NCBI GenBank assembly: GCA_036661515.1
Contig: JAVWYO010000122.1
Span: 1-5,557, forward strand
Length of the DNA stretch: 5,557 bases
Direction: 5' to 3'
Origin: HGM05232 sp036661515
Lineage (GTDB): Bacteria; Bacteroidota; Bacteroidia; Bacteroidales; Muribaculaceae
Below the pieces are notes generated by a model. The model was not told where the DNA came from and did not search any database. It saw nothing but the letters and a program-made list of their open reading frames with translations. This document shows, piece by piece, positions 1 through 5,557 of the stretch. Made by a program: the position numbers and the translations under genes. Numbering within the stretch: position 1 is the stretch's first letter; each line of letters begins with the position of its first letter.

Positions 1-7
1 CAGCCAA

Positions 8-24
8 GAACGTCGAAGACGTTC
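8..24. repeat. GAA-loop hairpin repeat, left copy
   Basis: A perfect 7-bp inverted repeat, GAACGTC / GACGTTC, is separated by a GAA loop. It lies inside a 23-bp segment (6-28) that recurs exactly at 5507-5529 in the same orientation. The hairpin is beyond the operon terminator and has no T tract, so it is unlikely to be a terminator itself. It is clearly richer in GC than the surrounding intergenic DNA. The sequence shows the repeat and the palindrome directly. That it belongs to a dispersed, REP-like family is my inference. Confidence 0.7.
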
Positions 25-40
25 CACTCCACCCACACCC

Positions 41-68
41 AAAACTCAAAACTCACAACTCATAACTA
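41..68. repeat. Degenerate heptamer tandem repeat (AAAACTC)
   Basis: Four consecutive 7-bp units read AAAACTC, AAAACTC, ACAACTC and ATAACTA. The first two are identical and the others decay progressively. The array sits between the left hairpin repeat and the operon terminator, in non-coding DNA. No function is evident, and it may simply be slippage-derived low-complexity sequence. Confidence 0.55.
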
Positions 69-79
69 AACAATACAAA

Positions 80-115
80 AAAAAGGAAATTGCATTTTAT
101 TGCAACTCCCTTTTT
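80..115 (-). terminator. Intrinsic terminator of the susCD-like operon
   Basis: Read on the minus strand, a 15-bp stem (AAAAAGGGAGTTGCA pairing with TGCAATTTCCTTTTT, two G-U pairs) closes a six-base ATAAAA loop. The 3' arm runs straight into a T tract of eight (plus-strand A run at 77-84). The structure begins 21 nt after the stop codon of the SusD-like gene and so ends the operon. The plus-strand complement also has a short T run (111-115 and 117-120), so weak activity for a gene converging from the left is possible. Confidence 0.85.
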
Positions 116-136
116 CTTTTATATTAGCTATGTGAT

Positions 137-1627
137 TTAGCGTGTTCCGCCTGCCCACCACACTTTTTCCGTGAAGATATAAGTACCATCACCATAAGCC
201 TGTGTCATATGTGGATTAGCAAGAACACTACTATTACCATAAGGAAATCTTTGTGGCCAGTTATTGTCAGCATTCTTTGGATTTGTCATTTTGACAAAAG
301 ACGCACCATCAACAGCAATACAACGACGTATATCATTATAAGCCTCTATCTGCTCATCACGACATTGTGAAAGATACTTCTGCACCATTATCTCTGCAAG
401 AGGTTGTGCTGTAAACTTAGCCATTATAGATGTTATATATGCAGCCGGTTCGCCTACCTTTCCAAATTCTGCATAATCCTCAAACGACGCTTCTACTCCT
501 TGCTTAAATGCCGATTCAGCATTTTGTCCAAGGCGTGCCTTTGCTTCTGCAAGGATAAAATATAATTCCTGAGAGCTTATAAGATTTATATCAGCAGCTC
601 CCACATTAAGCCATGCTGGAGCATTTAATGCCTCTGTCAACCCTGCCTGTGTTTCATCGCCTGGTGTTCCATAAACGTCATTTCCCATCATGTTAAAGTT
701 ATAGACACTCACGCGACCATCATTACGTGCATTCATCAAGTCGATTACGGTCTTAGAAGACCCAGTGTACATGCGACTCCAATAATATGCAGTCCAAGGA
801 TTATTTGTTGCACTTTCATTAAAAATATCTAACGAGGCGCCAGCAAAGTCTAATGCAATAGCTGCTTCTGCTTCTTTCACTACATCTACAAGAACTTCTG
901 GATTAACCTTAAGAGTATGCAACAAGTAACGTGCCTTTAAAGCATGTGCTGTCGCAAGCCATTCCTTATGATTATTCTTAAAAAGAAAATCTTGACTTCC
1001 TGCATTTTGCATTGTATATCCACCTTTATCATTGACTTTTGACATAGCTATTTCAAAATTTGCTATGGCATCATCAAGATTTTTGAATATGGTATTTTTG
1101 TAAATATCCGATTGCTTATCAAGATTGGGTTGAAGATTTGCTTGTCCCATTAGCGCTTCACTACATGGGATATCTCCGTGAAGGTCGGTAAGAATACCAT
1201 AATTCAATGCAGTAAGCATTTGAGCCATTCCCAAAATATCAATCTTGCCATTCTCTGTACCACCTTTTATATTACACTTATCCATAATCTCCTTTAGATT
1301 ACGAAGATTACTATAAGTTCCGTTCCATTCGTTATTATATGCAGTGCTCGACATCGTTTCTATACGATTTCGTAGCTCTATCCTCATCGCTTGATTATTT
1401 CCTGTACCAAATTCTTGTTCTGTAAATGACGACGCATACCATGCATAAAGTCCCGACGATGTACTGAAAGCTGTTGCTACAATGCCATCGGTTATTTGAA
1501 ATTTTGTTGGAACCTCTCCTGCTGGTGGATTGTGAGTATCTTTATTTATAGAATCCATTGCATCTTCAGAGCATGAAGTTGCTATAAGAGAAACTAATCC
1601 AATCAATAAATATTTTTTAATTTTCAT
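137..1627 (-). CDS. SusD/RagB-family outer-membrane surface lipoprotein (SusD-like_2 type)
   Basis: This 496-residue protein is a surface nutrient-binding lipoprotein that partners the SusC-like transporter encoded just upstream. The start is supported by a lipoprotein signal peptide: MKIKK, a hydrophobic stretch, then lipobox ATSC with Cys19 as the lipidated residue. The acidic SED that follows resembles a Bacteroidota lipoprotein surface-export signal. Family features in order are the helical segment WNGTYSNLRNLKEI (101-114), YGILTDLHGDIPCSEAL (143-159), an alpha-helical TPR-like segment KEWLATAHALKARYLLHTLK (221-240), ISSQELYFILAEAKARLG (350-367), VQKYLSQCRDEQIEAYNDIRR (415-435, the family's 'QKW...EAW.dyRR' region) and the C-terminal WPQRFPYGNSS (457-467). 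Length is normal for the family. The 143-159 motif fits the SusD-like_2 (PF12771) branch better than classical SusD. The start lies 14 nt after the SusC-like stop, behind an A-rich AAAAATAAACAATT with no Shine-Dalgarno, as is usual in this phylum. The ligand cannot be predicted: SusD homologues bind glycans or peptides, and no enzyme lies nearby. Confidence 0.95.
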   Translation of the reverse strand: MKIKKYLLIGLVSLIATSCSEDAMDSINKDTHNPPAGEVPTKFQITDGIVATAFSTSSGLYAWYASSFTEQEFGTGNNQAMRIELRNRIETMSSTAYNNEWNGTYSNLRNLKEIMDKCNIKGGTENGKIDILGMAQMLTALNYGILTDLHGDIPCSEALMGQANLQPNLDKQSDIYKNTIFKNLDDAIANFEIAMSKVNDKGGYTMQNAGSQDFLFKNNHKEWLATAHALKARYLLHTLKVNPEVLVDVVKEAEAAIALDFAGASLDIFNESATNNPWTAYYWSRMYTGSSKTVIDLMNARNDGRVSVYNFNMMGNDVYGTPGDETQAGLTEALNAPAWLNVGAADINLISSQELYFILAEAKARLGQNAESAFKQGVEASFEDYAEFGKVGEPAAYITSIMAKFTAQPLAEIMVQKYLSQCRDEQIEAYNDIRRCIAVDGASFVKMTNPKNADNNWPQRFPYGNSSVLANPHMTQAYGDGTYIFTEKVWWAGGTR

Positions 1628-1641
1628 AATTGTTTATTTTT

Positions 1642-4600
1642 TTAGAATGTTACTTTAAATCCTGCTCCATAACTCGATGTGTTTGGAACTGAGAAACGTT
1701 CAAAATATCCACCCATGTTATTATTACCCTGTGATGATTCTGGATCAAAGTTTGGCAAATTTGCCCATATTAGGATATTGCGTGCAAATCCAAATACCGA
1801 AATATCAAATAAACCAATCTTAGGCAAATTATATGTTAATGTCACATCACGTAGTTTCAAGAAACTTGTATCATAGATACCCGATTCGGTTACATCATAA
1901 TATGCTTGATAATATTTTTGCTTGCTAACTTCCACTTCATTTTGTTTCCCTGTTACTGCATCTACTCCATCAACAACCATCTTTCCTTCGTGATAGTCAA
2001 GAGATTCCTTTGTAGCTCCAAAGAAGTTTAATGTCATATTAGTTCCATGATACATTTCACCACCTTGTTGCCAGCTCCATGTAGTAGACACCGATACTCG
2101 TTTGTAACGTCCACTTAAATTAATACCCATATTAAAGTCGGGTGTACATTGTCCTATCTTTTGGCTATCACCAGTTCCTTGTGGAAGACCATTTTTTAAT
2201 AACAACTTGCCACTCTTATCGCGTTGGAATGCTGTTCCATATATAATAGGATATGTTTCATGAGCTTGTGCTCGCACTTGTGGCTCTGCAAATCCACCTA
2301 ACATAATAGACTCAACGCCGGGTGCAAGTTCTTTTACAAAGTTCCACACACGTGTGAAGTTTACACCAAGATCAAGTGAATAATCTTTCCCTTGAAGTAT
2401 TGCTCCACTTATGCCAAGCTCATGTGAATATGTTTCCATGCGACCTGCATTTGTTCGCATATATTGGTAACCTGTTGTGCCATCAGTTGGAACATCAAAG
2501 ATTTGGTCTTTAACATCTTGATATGAGAATGTGTAATCTACACGTAGGCGGTCGCCAAAGAAGCGCAAATCAGTACCTACCTCATAGTTAGTGGTGTTCT
2601 GTGGCTTCAAATTTGCATCAAATAATATAAAATAAGGCACGAATGTTGAAACTCCGCCTAATGGATAAGATAACGGACCATATATGTACATTCCAGCACC
2701 ATAGGCAGGTGTATAATAGTAATTATCATAGTAATTACCTGCTTGACCTACTTGTGCAAATGATGCACGTAGTTTACCGAAAGTCAATATCTGATTATTC
2801 TTAAATTGAGGAAGCTCGGTGAATATCCAGCCAAGTGAAACAGATGGATACAAGAAGCTCCTATTATTACGTGGCATAGTTGACACATAGTCATTACGAC
2901 CTGTTACTGTCAAATATAGTTGGTTTTTCCATGAAAGTGATGCACTACCAAAGAATCCTACAGTACGTTTCTTGCGAAGATATTCACTCGATGTAAGATT
3001 GGTTGCATTGCCTATCGTAGGAAGTCCATAAAAGTTAAAGTTACTTCCAAAATATTCCCAGTTACGACTGCTTTCTTGGTTTACTTCACTACCAAGCATC
3101 ACACCTAAATCCCACTCTTGTTCGGCACCAAGTTTTGCACTGAAGTTTGCGGTAAATAAGTTATTGAAAATATTCTTGCTTACTCCATAATTCAGTATTT
3201 GTCCATTCTTGTTTATTGCACTTCCAACTTCTGCTATATCACTATAATCTGAGGTGTACATGTCAACTCCTGCTTGCTCTTTAAAATAAAGATCAAAGTT
3301 CTCGCCCCAATTGATTTTTGGACGATATTCTACATAAGCATTACCATAAGCACGGTTGGTGTGCTGTGAATACTTATCATTTTTTGCCCACCAATATGGA
3401 TTATTAAATGATGTTGAACGGAATAGAACTTGTTGTGTTGGCTCTCCAGGAACATTATAAGGAGTACCTTTTAAGTTATATTCCGATGGTGCTGAATACA
3501 CTACATTCATAATACCATTATTAGCTCCGGGTGCTGAGGTAATTTGAGTACTTGTATAGTTAATTGAAAAGCCTGTCTTCCATTGGTCATTTATCTGCCA
3601 ATCTACAAGACCTCTTGCTCCCCAACGGTCCATGCCTGTTGATGGGATAATACCCTCTTGGTGTGAATTATTTAAACCAAATGAATAGCTACATTTGTCT
3701 AACTTCTGTGTAATACCAAAGTTTGCATTTTCTGTAAAACCTGTATTAAAGAAATCACCTACGTTATCATAGATTTGAGGTGTTGACCAGCCATCAAGGC
3801 CTGCCAATTCGCGTTTTGGATTAAAATATTTGCCATCATGGCCTTTACCATTGCCACCAAATTTAGCATCATTTGGAAGATTTTCTATCTTAGGACCCCA
3901 GTTCATTGATGAAGTTGGATCATAAGCACCTACGCCATTTCCTTGTGAATAAATATTTTGACGATCAAATTTGCGTGAAACGCGTTCTGCACTGAAATTT
4001 GCCGATAATGTTACTACTGGCTTATTTGTCTTTATGCCCGAACCTCTTTTAGTTGTAATAAGAATTACACCATTAGATGCACGCATACCATAAAGAGCCG
4101 ATGCTGCTTGACCTTTCAACACATTGATACTCTCTATATCTTCTGGATTTATATCAATAGAGCGGTCTGCAAGATTTGCTCCTGTTACCGATTTTCCCGT
4201 AGAATAGTCGGCTTCCGAAGCGATTGGCATTCCATCTACTACGTATAGCGGAGCATTATTTCCGTCAAATGAACGAGCTCCACGAATTACGATATTCGCC
4301 GACGCGCCAGGAGCTCCTGATGATGGACGAATATCAACACCTGTCAATTTGCCTTGTATGGCACTCGCAAGTGAGGTAGTTCCATCGGTATTCATATCTT
4401 CCGCCTTCAAGTCTTGGACTGAATAGCCAAGTGCTTTACGGTCTTTCTTCATACCAAGTGCAGTTACTACAACCTCATCAAGTTGATGATCTGAGTTACT
4501 CATTTTTATAACCATAGTAGGTGCTACAGTTACTTGCTTGGTTATCATACCTACATAAGATACTGTAAGCAATTTCACCTTTTCGGGTACAGTTAATGTA

Positions 4601-4779
4601 AATTCCCCATCAAAGTTAGTGGCTACTCCTTGTCCACCACCAACTGGCAATATAGTTGCCCCTACAAGAGGCTCATTATCGCCTGCATAAACTACCTGCC
4701 CTTTTACAGTGCGCATTTGCGCTGACAAAGTCATTGTAAGGGAGCATACTGTCAGTAGTAATAAAAACAGTTTCTTCAT
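1642..4779 (-). CDS. SusC/RagA-family TonB-dependent outer-membrane transporter
   Basis: This 1045-residue beta-barrel importer moves ligand across the outer membrane with energy from TonB-ExbBD and works with the SusD-like lipoprotein encoded next. The start is fixed by a Sec signal peptide (MKKLFLLLL..., probable cleavage after LSA, residue 20). A carboxypeptidase-regulatory-like beta-sandwich domain follows (about 24-93: VKGQVVYAGDNEPLVGATI, then TNFDGEFTL and VSYVGM). The TonB-box region is DEVVVTALG (101-109). The plug domain spans about 113-246 and contains IRGARS (165-170), PLYVVDGMPI (177-186) and VLKGQAASALYGMRASNGV (220-238). The remainder is the barrel. Conserved family C-terminal motifs are SGIYDTSFLKLRDVTLTY (966-983), FARNILIWANLP and FDPE (about 998-1014), ending in YGAGFKVTF with the terminal Phe of a BAM-recognised strand. 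No STN domain precedes the plug, so direct signalling to an anti-sigma factor is unlikely. The gene is intact with no frameshift. The plug motif VLKGQAASALYG differs from the more familiar VLKDASATAIYG form, and ALGYSVQDL after the TonB box also points to a distinct SusC subclade. Substrate is unknown. Confidence 0.96.
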   Translation of the reverse strand: MKKLFLLLLTVCSLTMTLSAQMRTVKGQVVYAGDNEPLVGATILPVGGGQGVATNFDGEFTLTVPEKVKLLTVSYVGMITKQVTVAPTMVIKMSNSDHQLDEVVVTALGMKKDRKALGYSVQDLKAEDMNTDGTTSLASAIQGKLTGVDIRPSSGAPGASANIVIRGARSFDGNNAPLYVVDGMPIASEADYSTGKSVTGANLADRSIDINPEDIESINVLKGQAASALYGMRASNGVILITTKRGSGIKTNKPVVTLSANFSAERVSRKFDRQNIYSQGNGVGAYDPTSSMNWGPKIENLPNDAKFGGNGKGHDGKYFNPKRELAGLDGWSTPQIYDNVGDFFNTGFTENANFGITQKLDKCSYSFGLNNSHQEGIIPSTGMDRWGARGLVDWQINDQWKTGFSINYTSTQITSAPGANNGIMNVVYSAPSEYNLKGTPYNVPGEPTQQVLFRSTSFNNPYWWAKNDKYSQHTNRAYGNAYVEYRPKINWGENFDLYFKEQAGVDMYTSDYSDIAEVGSAINKNGQILNYGVSKNIFNNLFTANFSAKLGAEQEWDLGVMLGSEVNQESSRNWEYFGSNFNFYGLPTIGNATNLTSSEYLRKKRTVGFFGSASLSWKNQLYLTVTGRNDYVSTMPRNNRSFLYPSVSLGWIFTELPQFKNNQILTFGKLRASFAQVGQAGNYYDNYYYTPAYGAGMYIYGPLSYPLGGVSTFVPYFILFDANLKPQNTTNYEVGTDLRFFGDRLRVDYTFSYQDVKDQIFDVPTDGTTGYQYMRTNAGRMETYSHELGISGAILQGKDYSLDLGVNFTRVWNFVKELAPGVESIMLGGFAEPQVRAQAHETYPIIYGTAFQRDKSGKLLLKNGLPQGTGDSQKIGQCTPDFNMGINLSGRYKRVSVSTTWSWQQGGEMYHGTNMTLNFFGATKESLDYHEGKMVVDGVDAVTGKQNEVEVSKQKYYQAYYDVTESGIYDTSFLKLRDVTLTYNLPKIGLFDISVFGFARNILIWANLPNFDPESSQGNNNMGGYFERFSVPNTSSYGAGFKVTF

Positions 4780-4781
4780 TC

Positions 4782-4814
4782 TTAATAAAATTTAGACATA
4801 TAATAAATAAACAT
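4782..4814 (-). other. Possible 10-codon upstream ORF in the transporter leader
   Basis: In the inferred leader of the SusC-like gene, an ATG at 4814-4812 opens a short frame, MFIYYMSKFY, that stops at TAA 4784-4782, only two bases before the transporter ATG. An AAGGA Shine-Dalgarno-like element (4823-4819) sits four bases upstream of this ATG, whereas the transporter start itself has none. Translational coupling is conceivable. The region is so AT-rich that chance is the simpler explanation. Confidence 0.2.
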
Positions 4815-4842
4815 AAATTCCTTCAAAGATTTTCTTCGCTTG

Positions 4843-4850
4843 CAAAACTA
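4843..4850 (-). promoter_or_regulatory. Bacteroidota-type -7 promoter element for the operon
   Basis: The minus strand reads TAGTTTTG, a full match to the TAnnTTTG -7 consensus used by the primary sigma factor of Bacteroidetes, followed by CA as in many such promoters. It implies transcription starting near 4838 and a leader of about 60 nt before the SusC-like ATG at 4779. No TTTG -33 element is seen 19-21 bp further upstream, where the sequence is an AT run. The promoter may therefore be weak or activator-dependent. No promoter is needed for the SusD-like gene, which follows after 14 nt. Confidence 0.6.
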
Positions 4851-5086
4851 CAACCTTATTATAAAAAATATACTATATAGTTTATCCATTAACATATTTA
4901 GTCGATATCGCGTTTTATTGATACTCTTATTGAACAATTACTATTATTTTCGCTTTTTTGCTTACATTTTATTGCTAAAAGCATATCATTATGCTACAAA
5001 TATGCAATTCCTATCATTCTGCTATTTTTATGTTAAAATAAGTACTCTTTACCTACGATATCGCCTTGCATAGTGACTTCTATCGC

Positions 5087-5094
5087 TAATTTTG
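5087..5094 (+). promoter_or_regulatory. Possible divergent plus-strand promoter -7 element
   Basis: TAATTTTG matches the TAnnTTTG consensus on the plus strand. A partial -33 element (CTTG at 5065-5068) lies 18 bp upstream, slightly short of the usual 19-21 bp. It points away from the operon, towards the right edge, and no convincing gene follows within the window. An eight-base match with four fixed T residues is easily met by chance in DNA this AT-rich. Confidence 0.25.
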
Positions 5095-5298
5095 TGTCTA
5101 TTTGCTTTTCTATTTTTATTCATCTAAATATTATAATTATTACGTCGTCCCTTTTCGATTCATATTTAAACTCCATAAAACAGTTAATTAATCAAAGCAT
5201 TTAACATTCCATTTTTAACATTTGTGCCCTAAAAGTATGTTATATAGCATTGATTTTTCATAATCCATATACCATTTTTCCATTATTTCCCCTTTTTT

Positions 5299-5310
5299 CC
5301 TTAATTAAGG
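5299..5310. promoter_or_regulatory. 12-bp perfect palindrome CCTTAATTAAGG
   Basis: The sequence is a perfect 12-bp palindrome with GC ends in an otherwise AT-rich stretch. This is the form of a small dimeric-repressor operator or simply a fortuitous TTAATTAA core; another TTAATTAA lies at 5184-5191. It sits roughly 520 bp upstream of the SusC-like start, so it is not placed for classical control of that promoter. Confidence 0.2.
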
Positions 5311-5338
5311 CTCATAAATAAGAACAAATGACAATCTA

Positions 5339-5366
5339 TTGCACATTAAATATAATTTAAATGCAA
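5339..5366. repeat. Imperfect 28-bp inverted repeat
   Basis: The arms TTGCA (5339-5343) and TGCAA (5362-5366) form the outer stem. TTAAAT (5346-5351) and ATTTAA (5355-5360) form the inner stem around an ATA loop, with a small 2x1 internal bulge between the two. It could be a dyad binding site or a weak RNA hairpin. It lacks the GC content and following T tract of a terminator. Confidence 0.35.
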
Positions 5367-5506
5367 CATTTGCCATTTGCCATATTTTTTTTTGCCAAAA
5401 AGCTGTTTTAATTTTATTAGTATCCGCTAAAACTTTTGTATAATAGAAAATGCGCGTTTTTTACGTCATATAGTTTATTTCAAGCTCAAAACACAAAGCC
5501 ATGCAA

Positions 5507-5529
5507 AAGAACGTCGAAGACGTTCCACT
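5507..5529. repeat. GAA-loop hairpin repeat, right copy (23-bp direct repeat)
   Basis: These 23 bases match positions 6-28 exactly and in the same orientation. They contain the perfect hairpin GAACGTC-GAA-GACGTTC at 5509-5525. Together the two copies bracket the whole operon and its upstream region at a distance of 5501 bp. This copy is followed by a second related hairpin, unlike the left copy, where CAC-rich sequence and a heptamer tandem follow. I infer a dispersed repeat family. Confidence 0.75.
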
Positions 5530-5547
5530 TCAGAACGAAGTTCTGAA
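5529..5547. repeat. Second GAA-loop hairpin
   Basis: A perfect 8-bp stem, TTCAGAAC / GTTCTGAA, closes on a GAA loop three bases after the preceding hairpin ends. The core AGAAC-GAA-GTTC is the first hairpin's core with the inner GTC/GAC pair of triplets removed, so the two look like variants of one module. No T tract follows, which argues against a terminator. Confidence 0.65.
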
Positions 5548-5557
5548 ATTTAACCCC

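Larger units (their letters stand above)
4851..5506. other. Long AT-rich gene-free region upstream of the operon
   Basis: About 650 bp contain no convincing coding sequence on either strand. The longest open frame, on the plus strand at 4840-5073 (77 codons, rich in Leu, Ile, Tyr, Phe and Asn), overlaps the operon promoter in antisense. It resembles no family I know and looks like translated AT-rich DNA. The stretch holds small palindromes: CGATATCGC at 4903 and 5056, AGCATA-TCAT-TATGCT at 4980-4995, CCTTAATTAAGG at 5299-5310, and an imperfect inverted repeat at 5339-5366. It also holds TTTGCC iterations around a T9 run at 5369-5396. It may carry binding sites for a regulator of the operon or of a neighbour to the right. 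I see no tRNA, rRNA, CRISPR or insertion sequence in it. Confidence 0.6.

Noticed and set aside
1628..1641. Separate promoter or terminator between the two genes
   Set aside because: The gap is only 14 nt of A-rich sequence, with no hairpin or -7 element, and fits a simple two-gene operon.
1679..1876. Plus-strand 65-codon open frame
   Set aside because: It lies wholly antisense within the 3' end of the SusC-like gene, which has strong family motifs there, and is a shadow of that gene.
4980..4995. Hairpin AGCATA-TCAT-TATGCT as a terminator
   Set aside because: The 6-bp stem is AT-rich and is not followed by a T tract on either strand. It is listed only as a small palindrome in the upstream region.
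4840..5073. Plus-strand 77-codon open frame rich in Leu, Ile, Tyr and Phe
   Set aside because: It overlaps the operon promoter in antisense, has no ribosome binding site or recognisable family, and its composition is what AT-rich DNA gives when translated. It could mimic a membrane protein but lacks regular hydrophobic segments bounded by turns.
5439..5444. TATAAT as an E. coli-like -10 box
   Set aside because: Bacteroidota primary sigma factors use TAnnTTTG at -7 rather than TATAAT, and TATAAT is expected by chance in this composition.
5447..5465. AAAATGCGCGTTTTTT as an intrinsic terminator
   Set aside because: The GC core is too short and leaves almost no loop, so a stable hairpin cannot form before the T run.
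4851..5506. Insertion sequence, CRISPR array or tRNA in the upstream region
   Set aside because: I found no transposase frame, no regularly spaced repeats of 20 bases or more and no cloverleaf-like sequence.

Overview
The window holds one complete SusC/SusD-type outer-membrane uptake pair, read on the minus strand, with its terminator, its likely promoter and a long AT-rich gene-free region upstream. The organism is a member of the Bacteroidota, most likely order Bacteroidales. The evidence is a SusC/RagA-family TonB-dependent transporter followed at once by a SusD/RagB-family surface lipoprotein, low GC content, A-rich start regions without a clear Shine-Dalgarno, and a TAnnTTTG-type -7 promoter element. 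I cannot name a genus with confidence.

Layout in plus-strand coordinates. Positions 1-76 carry a short GAA-loop hairpin repeat and a degenerate AAAACTC heptamer tandem. Positions 80-115 form a strong intrinsic terminator for the minus-strand operon. Positions 137-1627 encode the SusD-like lipoprotein and 1642-4779 the SusC-like transporter, both on the minus strand and 14 nt apart. A promoter -7 element lies at 4843-4850, giving an inferred leader of about 60 nt. From 4851 to about 5506 I find no convincing gene, only small palindromes and repeats in very AT-rich DNA. At 5507-5547 the same hairpin repeat seen at the left edge reappears, followed by a second, related hairpin.

The two proteins should work as one machine. 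The SusD-like lipoprotein acts as a surface lid that captures ligand over the SusC-like barrel. The barrel then imports the ligand using energy from TonB-ExbBD. No degradative enzyme, regulator or sigma/anti-sigma gene is present, and the SusC protein lacks the N-terminal STN signalling domain. The substrate therefore cannot be read from this window: glycan, glycopeptide and peptide all remain possible.

I see no convincing new multi-gene system here. The observations most worth a second look are non-coding: the exact 23-bp direct repeat that brackets the locus, the two structurally related GAA-loop hairpins at the right edge, and several small palindromes in the upstream region.
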